Source: Sphingobium sp. TKS (GTDB lineage: Bacteria > Pseudomonadota > Alphaproteobacteria > Sphingomonadales > Sphingomonadaceae). Taken from it: DNA of 64,000 nucleotides. This document shows positions 24,243-33,724 of the stretch, in pieces (within the stretch, counting starts at the first letter, position 1; each line of letters begins with the position of its first letter). Under the pieces are notes generated by a model. That model had not been told where the DNA came from. It did no database searches and saw only the letters and a program-made list of their open reading frames with translations. Where the stretch lies: positions 1-64,000 of the forward strand of contig NZ_CP005085.1 in assembly GCF_001563265.1 (NCBI RefSeq), in the 5' to 3' direction. A program made the position numbers and the translations under genes.

Positions 24243-26209
24243 TGCGTCTGCTCGCGTTGATCCGGGCAATGCTCTCGTTGCGGCTGCTCTCCGCGCTCGC
24301 GGCGCTGCTGATCCCTGCTGCGGCAATCGCCGAACCCGGCGACGTGCAAACCGCATGGCGGCTGCTCGACTATATGGCCGTCGATTATGGCGGCGCGGTC
24401 GCCAACGGTCGGATCAAGAGCACGTCGGAATATGCCGAGATGACGGAGTTCGCCGCGTCGGTCTCGACACGGCTTCAGGGCCTGCCGGCGAAGCCGGAGC
24501 GTCAAGCCCTCATCCAGCGGGCTGCCAACCTCCAGGCGGTGATCGCGGAAAAGGGACCGACTGAACAGGTGGCAACATTGGCGCACGGGCTCGCGGCCGA
24601 TCTGTTGCGCGCCTACCCGGTGCCGCTCGCGCCCGATAAGGCTCCGAACCTCGTCTCCAGCGATGCCCTGTTCCGACAATCCTGCGCGTCCTGCCACGGG
24701 ATGACGGGCAACGGCCGTGGCCCTGACGCCGCCAAGCTCGCTACGCCCCCGATTGCTTTCACCGATGCCGAGCGCGCGCGCCAGCGCAGCGTGTTCGCGC
24801 TCTATCAGGTGGTGACGCAAGGCATCGACGGGACCGCGATGCAGAGCTTCGCCGATCTGCCCAACGATCAGCGCTGGGCGTTAGCATTCCGAGCCGGGAG
24901 CTTCGCCTTCACGGATGCGCAGGCGCGCGAAGGCGAGCGGCTTTGGAAATCCGACCCGACCCTTCGCCGGCGCATTCCGGACCTGAAAACCCTGGTCGCG
25001 CTCACCCCGGCCGCGCTCGGCGCGGCGATCGGCGACGCCAAGGCTGACCCAGTGCTCGCGTTCCTGCGTCGTCATCCCGAACAGGTGATACAACAGGCTC
25101 CCGGCTCGCTCGCGGTCGCCCGCGCCAAACTCGCCGAAAGCGTGGCGGCTGCGCGGCGCGGCGATGCGCGCATGGCGAAAGAGCTGGCGCTGTCGGCCTA
25201 TCTCGATGGGTTCGAGCCGATCGAGCCAACACTCACCGCGCGCGACGCGACGCTGATGGGTCGAATCGAGGGCGCGATGGGGGAGTTCCGCGCCTCGATC
25301 GACCGGGGCGCGTCGCCCGATGATCTCGCGGAGAAGGTCGCAGTACTGGGCGGCCTTTTCGACGATGCGGAAGCGGCGCTCGCGCCTGATGCCGCCACCG
25401 AAGCGTCCACGTTCCTGGGCGCGTTCACGATCCTGCTGCGTGAAGGGCTCGAAGCCCTGCTCATCGTTGTCGCCATGATCGCGTTCCTGCGTAAAGCCGA
25501 GCGCGGCGAGGCGCTGCGGTACGTGCATGGCGGCTGGGTCAGCGCGATCATCGCGGGCGGGATCACCTGGGCGGTCGCCACCTATGCGATCGGGATCAGC
25601 GGTGCGAGCCGGGAGCTGACGGAAGGGTTTGGCTCGCTGTTCGCCGCGGTCGTGCTGCTCTCGGTCGGGATTTGGATGCACGGCAAGGCGCAGGCCGATC
25701 AGTGGCAGCGCTATATTCGCGAGAAGATGTCGCGGGCGCTCTCGGGCGGGTCGGGCTGGTTCCTGTTCGGGCTGGCGTTCGTCGTAGTTTATCGCGAGGT
25801 CTTCGAGACGATCCTGTTCTATGCCGCGCTTTCGGCGCAAGGTGACAACGGGATGCTTCTCGCGGGGGCCGGGTCGGCGATTGGACTGCTCAGCCTGATC
25901 GCTTGGGCCATGCTTCGCTACAGTCGCAAGCTGCCGATCGCGCAGTTCTTCCGCTATAGCTCCTGGCTCATGGCGGTCCTGACCGTCGTGCTGGCGGGTA
26001 AAGGCGTCGCCGCGCTCCAGGAAGCCGGCCTTATCAACATCGCACCGCTCGCGGACGTGCCACGGCTGTCGATGCTCGGCGTGTTTCCCACTTGGCAATC
26101 GGTGCTGGCGCAACTCCTGATGGCGGTCGCCATTGCGGTCGGGTTCGCCTGGAACGGGCGCGACCGATCCCGCTCGGGTTCCGGCTCAGTGACCCTTGGT
26201 TCGAATTAG
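24242..26209 (+). CDS. FTR1-family permease with N-terminal cytochrome c domain (PbrT-like)
   Basis: A protein of 655 residues with a signal peptide, a cytochrome c-type heme motif (CASCH, near residue 150) and a C-terminal FTR1 permease with seven membrane segments. The two REXXE motifs, LREGLEALLI and YREVFETILF, are the ferric-ion path of FTR1. The same fusion occurs in PbrT of lead resistance loci. GTG 24242 overlaps the stop of the transporter gene. With a PbrR-like regulator nearby, a role in Pb or Fe uptake is likely. Confidence 0.85.
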   Translation: MRLLALIRAMLSLRLLSALAALLIPAAAIAEPGDVQTAWRLLDYMAVDYGGAVANGRIKSTSEYAEMTEFAASVSTRLQGLPAKPERQALIQRAANLQAVIAEKGPTEQVATLAHGLAADLLRAYPVPLAPDKAPNLVSSDALFRQSCASCHGMTGNGRGPDAAKLATPPIAFTDAERARQRSVFALYQVVTQGIDGTAMQSFADLPNDQRWALAFRAGSFAFTDAQAREGERLWKSDPTLRRRIPDLKTLVALTPAALGAAIGDAKADPVLAFLRRHPEQVIQQAPGSLAVARAKLAESVAAARRGDARMAKELALSAYLDGFEPIEPTLTARDATLMGRIEGAMGEFRASIDRGASPDDLAEKVAVLGGLFDDAEAALAPDAATEASTFLGAFTILLREGLEALLIVVAMIAFLRKAERGEALRYVHGGWVSAIIAGGITWAVATYAIGISGASRELTEGFGSLFAAVVLLSVGIWMHGKAQADQWQRYIREKMSRALSGGSGWFLFGLAFVVVYREVFETILFYAALSAQGDNGMLLAGAGSAIGLLSLIAWAMLRYSRKLPIAQFFRYSSWLMAVLTVVLAGKGVAALQEAGLINIAPLADVPRLSMLGVFPTWQSVLAQLLMAVAIAVGFAWNGRDRSRSGSGSVTLGSN

Positions 26210-26249
26210 TGCAATGACATGAAAACCCTTCCGTGATAGAGGCAAGCTA

Positions 26250-26579
26250 GTGCGAGCCTTTTTGCCTTTCCTGACATGCCTGATGCTGGTCCTGACCAGC
26301 TTCTCCGGCATGGCCCATGCCGCCGATCTGGCGGGGGGAAGCATCGCGGGCGTTGAGTTCACGGTCCATACCGCCGGTGACATCGATCAGGTGCCATCGG
26401 ACTCGGACAAGAATGTCCCGCATCATCACAATTATTGTCACGGACACGACGTCGGCGCGCCTGCGCGCACGACGATGGAATATACCCCCGTCCTCACAGT
26501 GCCCAAGCCGACAATCTCCGCCTCTGCGTCGCTCGACGGCCGCACCGGCATGGTCCATTTGAGGCCCCCCCAAGCCTGA
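26250..26579 (+). CDS. Small periplasmic His-rich protein upstream of czcC
   Basis: A protein of 109 residues (GTG start) with a clear signal peptide (FLPFLTCLMLVLTSFSGMAHA) and a His/Cys-rich centre (VPHHHNYCHGHDVG) that could bind Zn, Cd or Co. I do not recognise a named family; small proteins in this position are common before czcCBA. It may be a periplasmic metal sensor or chaperone. The ribosome-binding site (GAGGCAAG) is weak. Confidence 0.65.
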   Translation: MRAFLPFLTCLMLVLTSFSGMAHAADLAGGSIAGVEFTVHTAGDIDQVPSDSDKNVPHHHNYCHGHDVGAPARTTMEYTPVLTVPKPTISASASLDGRTGMVHLRPPQA

Positions 26580-26639
26580 CGTCCGATTTGGGCGTGCGTT
26601 GGCGCGCCCCTGTCGATCATCGTCAGGAGTCCTATTTTC

Positions 26640-27917
26640 ATGAATCGTATCCTCGCGGCCATGCTGGCCGCAGCGTCTTGCGCCACGATGGCGCAGGCGC
26701 AGGTCGGACCGTCCGCGCCTGTTGCGCAGGATGCGCCGGTCTACACGCTTGACCAAGCGGTCAGTGCAGCGGGCGGTTCGGCCCCTGCTGCGGAAGCGGC
26801 GACAGCTGGAATCGACGCGGCCCGTGCAGGTCGCACAGTCGCCGGCTTGCGGCCCAATCCGGTGGTTCAAGGCCAAGTCGAGAATGTCATCGGCTCCGGG
26901 CCGTATCGGGGGGTCCGCAGCGCGGAAACCACGGTCGGCTTTGCGATCCCGATCGAGCTAGGCGGCAAGCGCGGCGCCCGCGTCGCGGTCGCCAATGCGC
27001 AATTGTCCCGGGCCGAGATCCAGGCCGCGATCATCGCGGCGGATGTCCGGCTTCAGGTAACGCAGCTCTATGTCGAAGCGGTCGCGGCCGATCGCCGGGT
27101 AATGACAGCCCGCGATCAGGCCCGGATCGCCAGCGATGCGCTGCGGGCCGCGAGCGTTCGCGTGCAGGCAGGGCGGGCATCGCCACTCGAGCAACAGCGC
27201 GCGGATGTCGCGCGTATCAATGCCGACGCCAATGTGGAGCGGCAGCTTCGCTTGGCCGAGGCGGCCCGCGCCAATCTGGCGCGTCGGATCGGACGGCCGA
27301 TCGACGGCCTGCTCGATGACACGCTGCTCGATCGCCTTCCCGATGTGAACGTCTATGGGCCGTTGGCACCGGTCAACACGACCGGCACACTCGCGCTGGC
27401 GGCAGCCAACGCGGATTTCTCCATTGCCGAAGCCGGCGTGCGGCTCGCGCGCGCCAATCGCGTGCCTGACCTGAACGTCGGGCCGTCGATCCGCCGCCTG
27501 GAAGCGACCAACGACATGGCGGCGGTGTTCAGCGTGTCGATCCCGATCCCGGTGTTCAACAATGGTCGCGCCGCGATTGCGCAGGCGACCGCGCAGCGGA
27601 CCCAGGCGGATGCGCAGCGCCGCGTGACCGCGCTCGACATCGAACAGGCGATCACGGACGCGCAGGCGCAGGCGGCCAATGCCGCAACGACGGCTCGTGC
27701 GGCGTCGGGGCCGGCGCTGGCGGCTGCACAGGAGGCCGCCCGCATCGCGCGGATCGGCTATCGCGAGGGCAAGTTCGGCCAGCTCGAATTGCTCGATGCT
27801 GAACGCACGCTCGCCGAAACGCGGGTCGCCGCGATCGACGCGCTTGCCAATTACCAGAATGCCCGCGCGCAAGTGGAGCGACTGACCGCTCGTGCGCCCA
27901 ATGGGGGGAATCAGTGA
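26640..27917 (+). CDS. czcC: Outer-membrane factor of a heavy-metal RND pump (CzcC)
   Basis: TolC-like outer-membrane protein of 425 residues with a signal peptide (MNRILAAMLAAASCATMAQA) and two OEP repeats rich in Ala-Arg coiled-coil helices (e.g. AAIIAADVRLQVTQLYVEAV and ARIGYREGKFGQLELLDAER). It forms the outer duct for CzcBA. ATG 26640 lies behind CAGGAG. The stop overlaps the start of czcB. Confidence 0.92.
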   Translation: MNRILAAMLAAASCATMAQAQVGPSAPVAQDAPVYTLDQAVSAAGGSAPAAEAATAGIDAARAGRTVAGLRPNPVVQGQVENVIGSGPYRGVRSAETTVGFAIPIELGGKRGARVAVANAQLSRAEIQAAIIAADVRLQVTQLYVEAVAADRRVMTARDQARIASDALRAASVRVQAGRASPLEQQRADVARINADANVERQLRLAEAARANLARRIGRPIDGLLDDTLLDRLPDVNVYGPLAPVNTTGTLALAAANADFSIAEAGVRLARANRVPDLNVGPSIRRLEATNDMAAVFSVSIPIPVFNNGRAAIAQATAQRTQADAQRRVTALDIEQAITDAQAQAANAATTARAASGPALAAAQEAARIARIGYREGKFGQLELLDAERTLAETRVAAIDALANYQNARAQVERLTARAPNGGNQ

Positions 27918-29095
27918 TGAAGAGCTTTTATCTCGCGGGCGCGGCGTCGCTCGCCCTGCTCTTGGCTGCCTGCGGCGGCAAGGATGGCGGAAACGAGGCA
28001 ACTGCCGAAGGCGCAGCTGCCAATGAGACGGCAGCGGGCACGGAAAAGGGCGGTGCTGAAGGCGGTCATGCCGGTGAAGGCGTCGTCACATTGGGTGCCG
28101 ACCAGATCGCCACAGCGGGCGTCCAGGTCGGACGGCCGATCATCGGCGGGGCCGGGACGATCGAGCTGCCCGCGATCATCGAGGGCGACCCACAGGGAAC
28201 GCAGGTCGTCTCGGCCGCAATTGCGGGACGCGTGGTCGCGCTCACCCGTAACCTCGGCCAATCGGTCGGACGCGGCCAGACCATTGCGGTCATCGAAAGC
28301 CGCGAGGCGGCGCAGATCAAGGGCGAGGTCGAGGCGGCGCGGGCGCGGCTTCAGCTCGCTAATTCGAACCTCGCGCGCGAACAGCGGCTGTTCGCGCAGA
28401 GAGTCTCCCCTGAACAGGATCTGATCGCCGCCCGCACAGCGGCGACGGAGGCGCGGATCGCCCTGACGCAGGCGCAGAGCATGGTTTCGGCGGCGGGTGT
28501 CGGCGGCGGCGGGCTCAACCGGCTCGGCATTGCCGCGCCGATCTCGGGCCAGATCATTGCGCGCCCCGTGACGCTGGGACAAACGGTCGCGGCGGATGCC
28601 GAACTCTATCGCATCGCCAACCTGAGCCAGGTGTCGATCGCGCTTAATCTCAAGCCCGAGGATGCGGGCCGGGTGCGTCCCGGCAATACGGTGCTGGTGA
28701 AGGCGGCAGGCCGTCAGGCGACCGCCCGCGTGACCTTCGTGTCGCCGGCGCTTGATCCGCAGACGCGGCTCGTGCCTGCGCTCGCCACCCTCGACAATCG
28801 CGGTGGCGAATGGCGGGTCGGCGAGCCTGTGACGGCAGCCGTGCAGCTGACGGGCAGCGGCGGGAGCGGGGCGGTCCGCGTGCCGACGACGGCGGTCCAG
28901 AGTTTCGAGGGCAAGTCGGTCGTGTTCGTGCGCACGCCCACCGGCTTCAAGGCGACCCCGGTCCAGCTCGGCGATGCGTCGGGCGACACGGTGATCGTCC
29001 GGTCGGGCCTGACCGGCAACGAACAGATCGCCACCACCGGAAGTTTCACGCTCAAGGCCGAGATCGGCAAGGGCGAAGCGAGCCACGAGGATTAA
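27917..29095 (+). CDS. czcB: Membrane-fusion adaptor of a heavy-metal RND pump (CzcB)
   Basis: Periplasmic adaptor of 392 residues. The N-terminus is a lipoprotein signal (LAGAASLALLLAACGG). The barrel-sandwich and hairpin regions follow (GRVVALTRNLGQSVGRGQTI, then a coiled coil at about residues 125-190). A GGHAGEGVV stretch near residue 55 may bind metal. ATG 27917 overlaps the czcC stop as TGATG; GTG 27914 is one codon upstream. Confidence 0.92.
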   Translation: MKSFYLAGAASLALLLAACGGKDGGNEATAEGAAANETAAGTEKGGAEGGHAGEGVVTLGADQIATAGVQVGRPIIGGAGTIELPAIIEGDPQGTQVVSAAIAGRVVALTRNLGQSVGRGQTIAVIESREAAQIKGEVEAARARLQLANSNLAREQRLFAQRVSPEQDLIAARTAATEARIALTQAQSMVSAAGVGGGGLNRLGIAAPISGQIIARPVTLGQTVAADAELYRIANLSQVSIALNLKPEDAGRVRPGNTVLVKAAGRQATARVTFVSPALDPQTRLVPALATLDNRGGEWRVGEPVTAAVQLTGSGGSGAVRVPTTAVQSFEGKSVVFVRTPTGFKATPVQLGDASGDTVIVRSGLTGNEQIATTGSFTLKAEIGKGEASHED

Positions 29096-29098
29096 GCC

Positions 29099-32000
29099 AT
29101 GATCGCCCGTATCGTAACCTGGGCGGTCGAGAAGCGCTGGCTAGTCCTGCTCCTCACCGTCATCGTCGCCGCCATCGGCGCCTTTTCCCTCTACCGGCTA
29201 CCGATCGACGCGGTGCCGGACATCACCAACAATCAGGTCCAGATCAACGTCCGCGCGCCTGCCCTCTCGCCCGAGCTGGTCGAGAAGCAGGTGTCGTTTC
29301 CAATCGAAACCGCGCTCGCCGGCACCCCCGGCCTGGAATATACGCGCTCGTTGAGCCGCAACGGCTTCGCGCAGATCACGGCGGTCTTTTCGGACGCGAC
29401 GGACATCTATTTCGCCCGCCAGCAGGTGGGCGAGCGTCTGCGGGGCGTGCAAGAGAATCTGCCCGACGGCGTGAACCCTGAAATGGGTCCGATCGCGACA
29501 GGCCTGGGCGAGGTGTACATGTACACCGTTCGTCTCGATCATCGCGAGGACGACAAGCACAAGCCCGGTGAACCGGGCCAACAGCCCGATGGCAGCTACA
29601 TCACGCCAGAGGGCGAGCGACTGACGACCGAAGAGGACAAGGCGACCTACCTGCGCACCGCGCAGGACTGGATCGTGACGCCGCTTCTGAAGACCACACC
29701 GGGCCTCGCCGGTGTCGACTCGATTGGCGGTTACGCCAAGCAGTTCCTCGTCGTGCCCGACGTGCAGAAGCTGGCCTCGCTCGGCATCACGCTGACGGAC
29801 CTGGGAAATGCGCTGGAGCGCAATAACACCAGCGTCGGCGGTGGCTTCGTCAATCGCAATGGCGAAGGTCTGGCTGTTCGCTCGGATGCGCTCGTTCGCA
29901 ATGCCAGCGAGTTGGCCAGGACCGTGATCGCGACACGTAACGGCGTGCCGATCACGGTCGAACAAGTTGCGACTGTGAAGACGGGTCAGGCGATCCGCAT
30001 GGGTTCGGCATCGGAGAACGGTACCGAAGTCGTCGTCGGCACGGCGATCATGCGGATCGGCGAGAACAGCCGCATCGTGTCGACCGCGGTCGCTGAGAAA
30101 CTGAAGACGATCAACGCTTCGCTGCCTCCTGACGTCGTAATTCAGCCGGTGCTGAACCGCACCGAGCTGGTCAATTCGACGATCAAGACGGTCGCGAAAA
30201 ACCTGTCCGAAGGCGCGGTGCTGGTCATCGTCGTGCTCTTCCTGCTGCTCGGCAACTTCCGTGCGGCCCTGATCGCGGCGTTGGTCATCCCGATCACCAT
30301 GATGCTGACAGGCTTTGGTATGCTGCGCGCTGGGGTCTCGGCCAATCTGATGAGCCTTGGGGCTTTGGACTTCGGTCTGATCGTCGACGGCGCCGTCATC
30401 ATTGTCGAAAACGCGCTGCGCCGGCTTGCCGAGCAACAGCATCATGAAGGCCGATTGCTCAGCGTCAAGGAACGGCTCGCGACCGTGGCAGCCGCTGCGC
30501 GTGAGATGATCCGTCCCTCTGTGTACGGGCAGGCAATCATCATCCTCGTCTACGTACCGCTGCTCACGCTGACCGGCGTGGAGGGTAAAACGTTCGGACC
30601 GATGGCGCTGACCGTCATCATCGCGCTCGCCTTCGCCTTCATCCTCTCTCTCACCTTCGTGCCGGCGATGATTGCGATCTGGCTGTCGAAGAAGGTCGAG
30701 GAGAAGGACGGCCGCATCATCACGTGGCTGAAGAAGCGCTACGAACCCGGTCTCGACCGGGCCATGAAGCGCCCGACGCTGACGATCGGTGCGGGTGTGG
30801 GAAGCCTTGTGGTGGCGGCGCTTGCTTTCACTACGCTCGGCTCGGTGTTCCTGCCGCAGCTCGACGAAGGCGATTTGCTGATCCAGTCGCTCCGCATTCC
30901 GGCAACGTCGGTCCAGCAGAGCCAGGCGATGCAGGTGCCGATCGAGCGGATGATGTCGAAGCAGCCGGAGGTGCAATTCGTCTATTCCAAGACGGGCACC
31001 GCCGAGCTGGCGGCCGACCCGATGCCGCCGAACGCGACCGACATGTTCGTCATCCTGAAGCCGCGCAAGGATTGGCCGGATCCTGAGCTTCCCAAGGAGG
31101 AGCTGGTCAGCCGGATCGAGGGTAATCTCGCGAAGATTCCGGGAAATGCCTACGAGATCACCCAGCCCATCCAGATGCGCTTCAACGAGCTGATCGCCGG
31201 CGTGCGCGGCGACATCGCGGTGAAGGTGTTCGGGGACGACTTCAACCAGATGAACCGGACGGCCGAGCAAATCGCGGCGGTGCTGCGCAGAACGCAAGGC
31301 GCAGCGGACGTGAAGGTGGAGCAGACGACCGGTCTTCCCATGCTCGACATTCGCGTCAACCGCGACGCGATGGCGCGGTTGGGCGTTACGGCTCAGGATG
31401 TGCAGGACACCGTGACTGCGACGATCGGCGGGCGAACATCGGGCCAGATCTTCGAGGGCGACCGTCGCTTCCCCGTGGTGATCCGCCTGTCGGAGGCGCA
31501 GCGTGCCGACATCGGCCTGCTCCAACAGGTGCAGGTGCCGGTGGCAGGCGGCGGCTATGTACCGCTGTCCAGCGTCGCCGAGATCAAGGTGGTCGATGGT
31601 CCGAACCAGATCAGCCGCGAGAACGGCAAGCGGCGCGTGGTGGTGCAAGCCAACGTGCGTGGCCGCGACGTCGGATCCGTCGTGGCGGATGCGCAGGCGG
31701 CGATCGGCAGCCAACTCCGGCTGCCTGCCGGCACCTATCTCGAATGGGGCGGCCAGTTCGAGAACCTCCAATCGGCAAGCGAACGGCTGAAGCTGGTCAT
31801 TCCGGCTTGCTTCATTTTGATCCTGCTGCTCCTCTACGGGGCGTTGGGATCGGTCCGCGACGCCGCGATCGTGTTCACCGGCGTGCCTTTCGCGCTGGTG
31901 GGCGGCGTCCTGTTGCTGTTCCTGCGGGGCATGGACTTCTCGATCTCGGCGGCAGTGGGCTTCATCGCCCTCTCGGGCATCGCGGTCCTCAACGGCCTCG

Positions 32001-32344
32001 TCATGGTCAGCTCGATCCAAGATCTGATCCGATCAGGGATGAGCCGCGAGGAAGCCGCGCATGTTGGCGCGATGCAGCGTCTGCGACCCGTCATCATGAC
32101 CGCGCTAGTCGCCAGCCTCGGCTTCGTGCCGATGGCGCTGGGCGAAGGCGCCGGCGCAGAGGTTCAAAAGCCTTTGGCGACGGTCGTCATCGGCGGTCTG
32201 ATCTCGGCGACGCTTCTTACGCTGTTCGTGCTGCCGACACTCTATGCCCGGTTCGGGCAGAAAGTGATCGAGAAACCCGAGCACTACAATGAGGAGCATG
32301 AAGGGGACGACCACGGTCAGACCTTCGTGAACAACTTGGCCTGA
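29099..32344 (+). CDS. czcA: Heavy-metal efflux RND transporter (CzcA)
   Basis: Inner-membrane RND pump of 1081 residues with twelve membrane segments. The HME signature in helix 4, ALDFGLIVDGAVIIVEN, keeps the two Asp and the Glu that mark Zn/Co/Cd exporters of the CzcA group. Typical RND motifs are present, such as the periplasmic PIETALAGTPGLEYTRSLS. ATG 29099 is 3 bases after the czcB stop. A hairpin follows the stop codon. Confidence 0.95.
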   Translation: MIARIVTWAVEKRWLVLLLTVIVAAIGAFSLYRLPIDAVPDITNNQVQINVRAPALSPELVEKQVSFPIETALAGTPGLEYTRSLSRNGFAQITAVFSDATDIYFARQQVGERLRGVQENLPDGVNPEMGPIATGLGEVYMYTVRLDHREDDKHKPGEPGQQPDGSYITPEGERLTTEEDKATYLRTAQDWIVTPLLKTTPGLAGVDSIGGYAKQFLVVPDVQKLASLGITLTDLGNALERNNTSVGGGFVNRNGEGLAVRSDALVRNASELARTVIATRNGVPITVEQVATVKTGQAIRMGSASENGTEVVVGTAIMRIGENSRIVSTAVAEKLKTINASLPPDVVIQPVLNRTELVNSTIKTVAKNLSEGAVLVIVVLFLLLGNFRAALIAALVIPITMMLTGFGMLRAGVSANLMSLGALDFGLIVDGAVIIVENALRRLAEQQHHEGRLLSVKERLATVAAAAREMIRPSVYGQAIIILVYVPLLTLTGVEGKTFGPMALTVIIALAFAFILSLTFVPAMIAIWLSKKVEEKDGRIITWLKKRYEPGLDRAMKRPTLTIGAGVGSLVVAALAFTTLGSVFLPQLDEGDLLIQSLRIPATSVQQSQAMQVPIERMMSKQPEVQFVYSKTGTAELAADPMPPNATDMFVILKPRKDWPDPELPKEELVSRIEGNLAKIPGNAYEITQPIQMRFNELIAGVRGDIAVKVFGDDFNQMNRTAEQIAAVLRRTQGAADVKVEQTTGLPMLDIRVNRDAMARLGVTAQDVQDTVTATIGGRTSGQIFEGDRRFPVVIRLSEAQRADIGLLQQVQVPVAGGGYVPLSSVAEIKVVDGPNQISRENGKRRVVVQANVRGRDVGSVVADAQAAIGSQLRLPAGTYLEWGGQFENLQSASERLKLVIPACFILILLLLYGALGSVRDAAIVFTGVPFALVGGVLLLFLRGMDFSISAAVGFIALSGIAVLNGLVMVSSIQDLIRSGMSREEAAHVGAMQRLRPVIMTALVASLGFVPMALGEGAGAEVQKPLATVVIGGLISATLLTLFVLPTLYARFGQKVIEKPEHYNEEHEGDDHGQTFVNNLA

Positions 32345-32346
32345 TG

Positions 32347-32381
32347 GATGGGCGGGGCGATCCGCGATCGCCCCGCCCATC
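32347..32381. terminator. Perfect 16-bp stem hairpin after czcA
   Basis: Two perfectly complementary 16-base arms (GATGGGCGGGGCGATC and its reverse complement) enclose a 3-base loop, starting 3 bases after the czcA stop. No T-run follows, so full termination is unsure. It may be an attenuator or mRNA-stabilising hairpin separating czcCBA from the lower-expressed genes downstream. Confidence 0.55.
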
Positions 32382-32397
32382 TCTGGGAGATGGGGAT

Positions 32398-32886
32398 ATG
32401 CCTCGCACCATAACCAGCTCGATGCTTCACGGCGGGCCACTGCGCATCTGGTCGGCACTCACCGATCCGGATCATCGCCGGGCGTGGAGTCCGCTCGTAT
32501 TTCTCGATGATCCGTCCCGGCTCGGCGACACAGAATGCACCTTTGCGATCCAGGGCATCACCCGGCCAATTCGGACGCCAGCACGGATTGATCGATTCGA
32601 TAAACCGCACGCCTTCGCTTGGTCCTGCGGCATCCCCTATCTGTTCACGCTCGAAGAGCGGTACGAGCTGGCGGGGGACGATGGCGGCACCAGGCTAACG
32701 CATAGCTGCACGCTGCGCGGGGCGCTCTCCCTGCCGTTCGCGGCGATGATGTTGCGCCGCCTGCGATCCCTGATGGTCGAATCTGACGATCGCCTCGCAA
32801 CCTATCTCCGCTGGCGGGTAGGTCAGCCTGCCCGGGCTATCAATCGTCAGCGCGTCCCCTTCCGCTGCAGGAGGAAGGCGCGATGA
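32398..32886 (+). CDS. SRPBCC (START-like) domain protein
   Basis: A protein of 162 residues with the SRPBCC/polyketide-cyclase-like pattern: PLRIWSALTDPDHRRAW at the start and a C-terminal helix (LPFAAMMLRRLRSLMVESDDRLATYLRW). It would bind a hydrophobic ligand; no substrate can be named. ATG 32398 is behind GGAGATGGGGAT. The stop overlaps the start of the next lipoprotein gene. It lies inside the metal block, so co-induction with czc is possible. Confidence 0.75.
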   Translation: MPRTITSSMLHGGPLRIWSALTDPDHRRAWSPLVFLDDPSRLGDTECTFAIQGITRPIRTPARIDRFDKPHAFAWSCGIPYLFTLEERYELAGDDGGTRLTHSCTLRGALSLPFAAMMLRRLRSLMVESDDRLATYLRWRVGQPARAINRQRVPFRCRRKAR

Positions 32887-33260
32887 TGATGCACTGTAAG
32901 CGGGTGCTGCCCGCCGTCATCCTCGTTGTCGGGCTCGCGGCGTGCTCGGAAAGAAAGCCGCCAGCCCCGCCAACGGAGCAGCAGATCCATTCGTCCGACA
33001 GCGCCGTGGCGACCGGGGAAATGGGGCGGCATAGATATCGCTGTTCCGACGGGGAACCGCTGTTCGTCGATTACAAGGACAACGGCCTGCAGATCGATTT
33101 GCGGCGCTCCAACGGGGGACCGCCGATGATGCTGACCGCGCCAGCGCAGGGCCTGCAATATGTCGGCGAAACAGCCACCGCGACCTTCAAGGGGTCGCAG
33201 CTCACCATCGTGGAAGGCGATGGCCGTACCCGGATCTGCGAGCAGGAAGGCACGCGATGA
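32883..33260 (+). CDS. MliC-like lipoprotein 1
   Basis: A lipoprotein of 125 residues (lipobox VGLAACSE) with the MliC/PliC pattern: a YRCSDGEPLFVDY strand, a second Cys near the C-terminus (TRICEQ), and small beta strands between. MliC proteins inhibit C-type lysozyme at the cell surface. In this metal block it may have another role. Three consecutive ATG codons open the gene; the first overlaps the SRPBCC stop. Confidence 0.7.
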   Translation: MMMHCKRVLPAVILVVGLAACSERKPPAPPTEQQIHSSDSAVATGEMGRHRYRCSDGEPLFVDYKDNGLQIDLRRSNGGPPMMLTAPAQGLQYVGETATATFKGSQLTIVEGDGRTRICEQEGTR

Positions 33261-33721
33261 ACTGCCCTGCCTTCGAACGCCACAGGGCGCTTCGTCGGAA
33301 GAGACCGATGTCTGACACGTCGATTTCAAATGTGACAACCTTGTGCGGCCTGAATCGGGCCGGTCTGGCGATCGCGCGCCTCGGCGTCGTTCTCGTCTCC
33401 GGGGCGGTTATAGGGGCGTGTAATCCAGCGCCGACCCAGCCTACCGAGCCGGCGCATGAAAAGCATCTGACGTCGAAACTAATCGCGCAGCGCATCATGT
33501 ACTGCGACGACGGCACACGCGCCGATGTCGACTTCATCGATGACGGCTTGAAAATGGCCGTCACCTGGCTGCCGAAGGGCAGGACCGAGATCCTGCGCGC
33601 GCAGCGAACCGGTGACGAGTTTCGCGGCGACCATTCGCGGGCTGTCGTGGCGGGCGGATCGATCGCGTTCACGCGACGCGGGAAGATCCGCGTCTGCCAC
33701 CGAACCCCGGAGGAGTCCTAG
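33257..33721 (+). CDS. MliC-like lipoprotein 2
   Basis: A paralogue of the preceding gene: an export signal with lipobox-like VSGAVIGACNPA, then MYCDDGTRADVDFIDDGLKM (Cys-containing first strand) and a late Cys in KIRVCHRTP. ATG 33257 overlaps the previous stop as ATGA and gives a long N-terminus. ATG 33308 after GGAAGAG gives a more normal signal peptide. The two tandem copies diverge strongly from each other. Confidence 0.62.
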   Translation: MNCPAFERHRALRRKRPMSDTSISNVTTLCGLNRAGLAIARLGVVLVSGAVIGACNPAPTQPTEPAHEKHLTSKLIAQRIMYCDDGTRADVDFIDDGLKMAVTWLPKGRTEILRAQRTGDEFRGDHSRAVVAGGSIAFTRRGKIRVCHRTPEES

Positions 33722-33724
33722 GAA

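Noticed and set aside
24881..26113. 410-residue minus-strand frame opposite the FTR1 gene
   Set aside because: Low-complexity antisense shadow with no motifs or ribosome-binding site.
29198..32020. 940-residue minus-strand open frame opposite czcA
   Set aside because: GC-rich codon shadow of a certain RND gene; the translation is Arg/His/Asp-rich low-complexity and has no domain.
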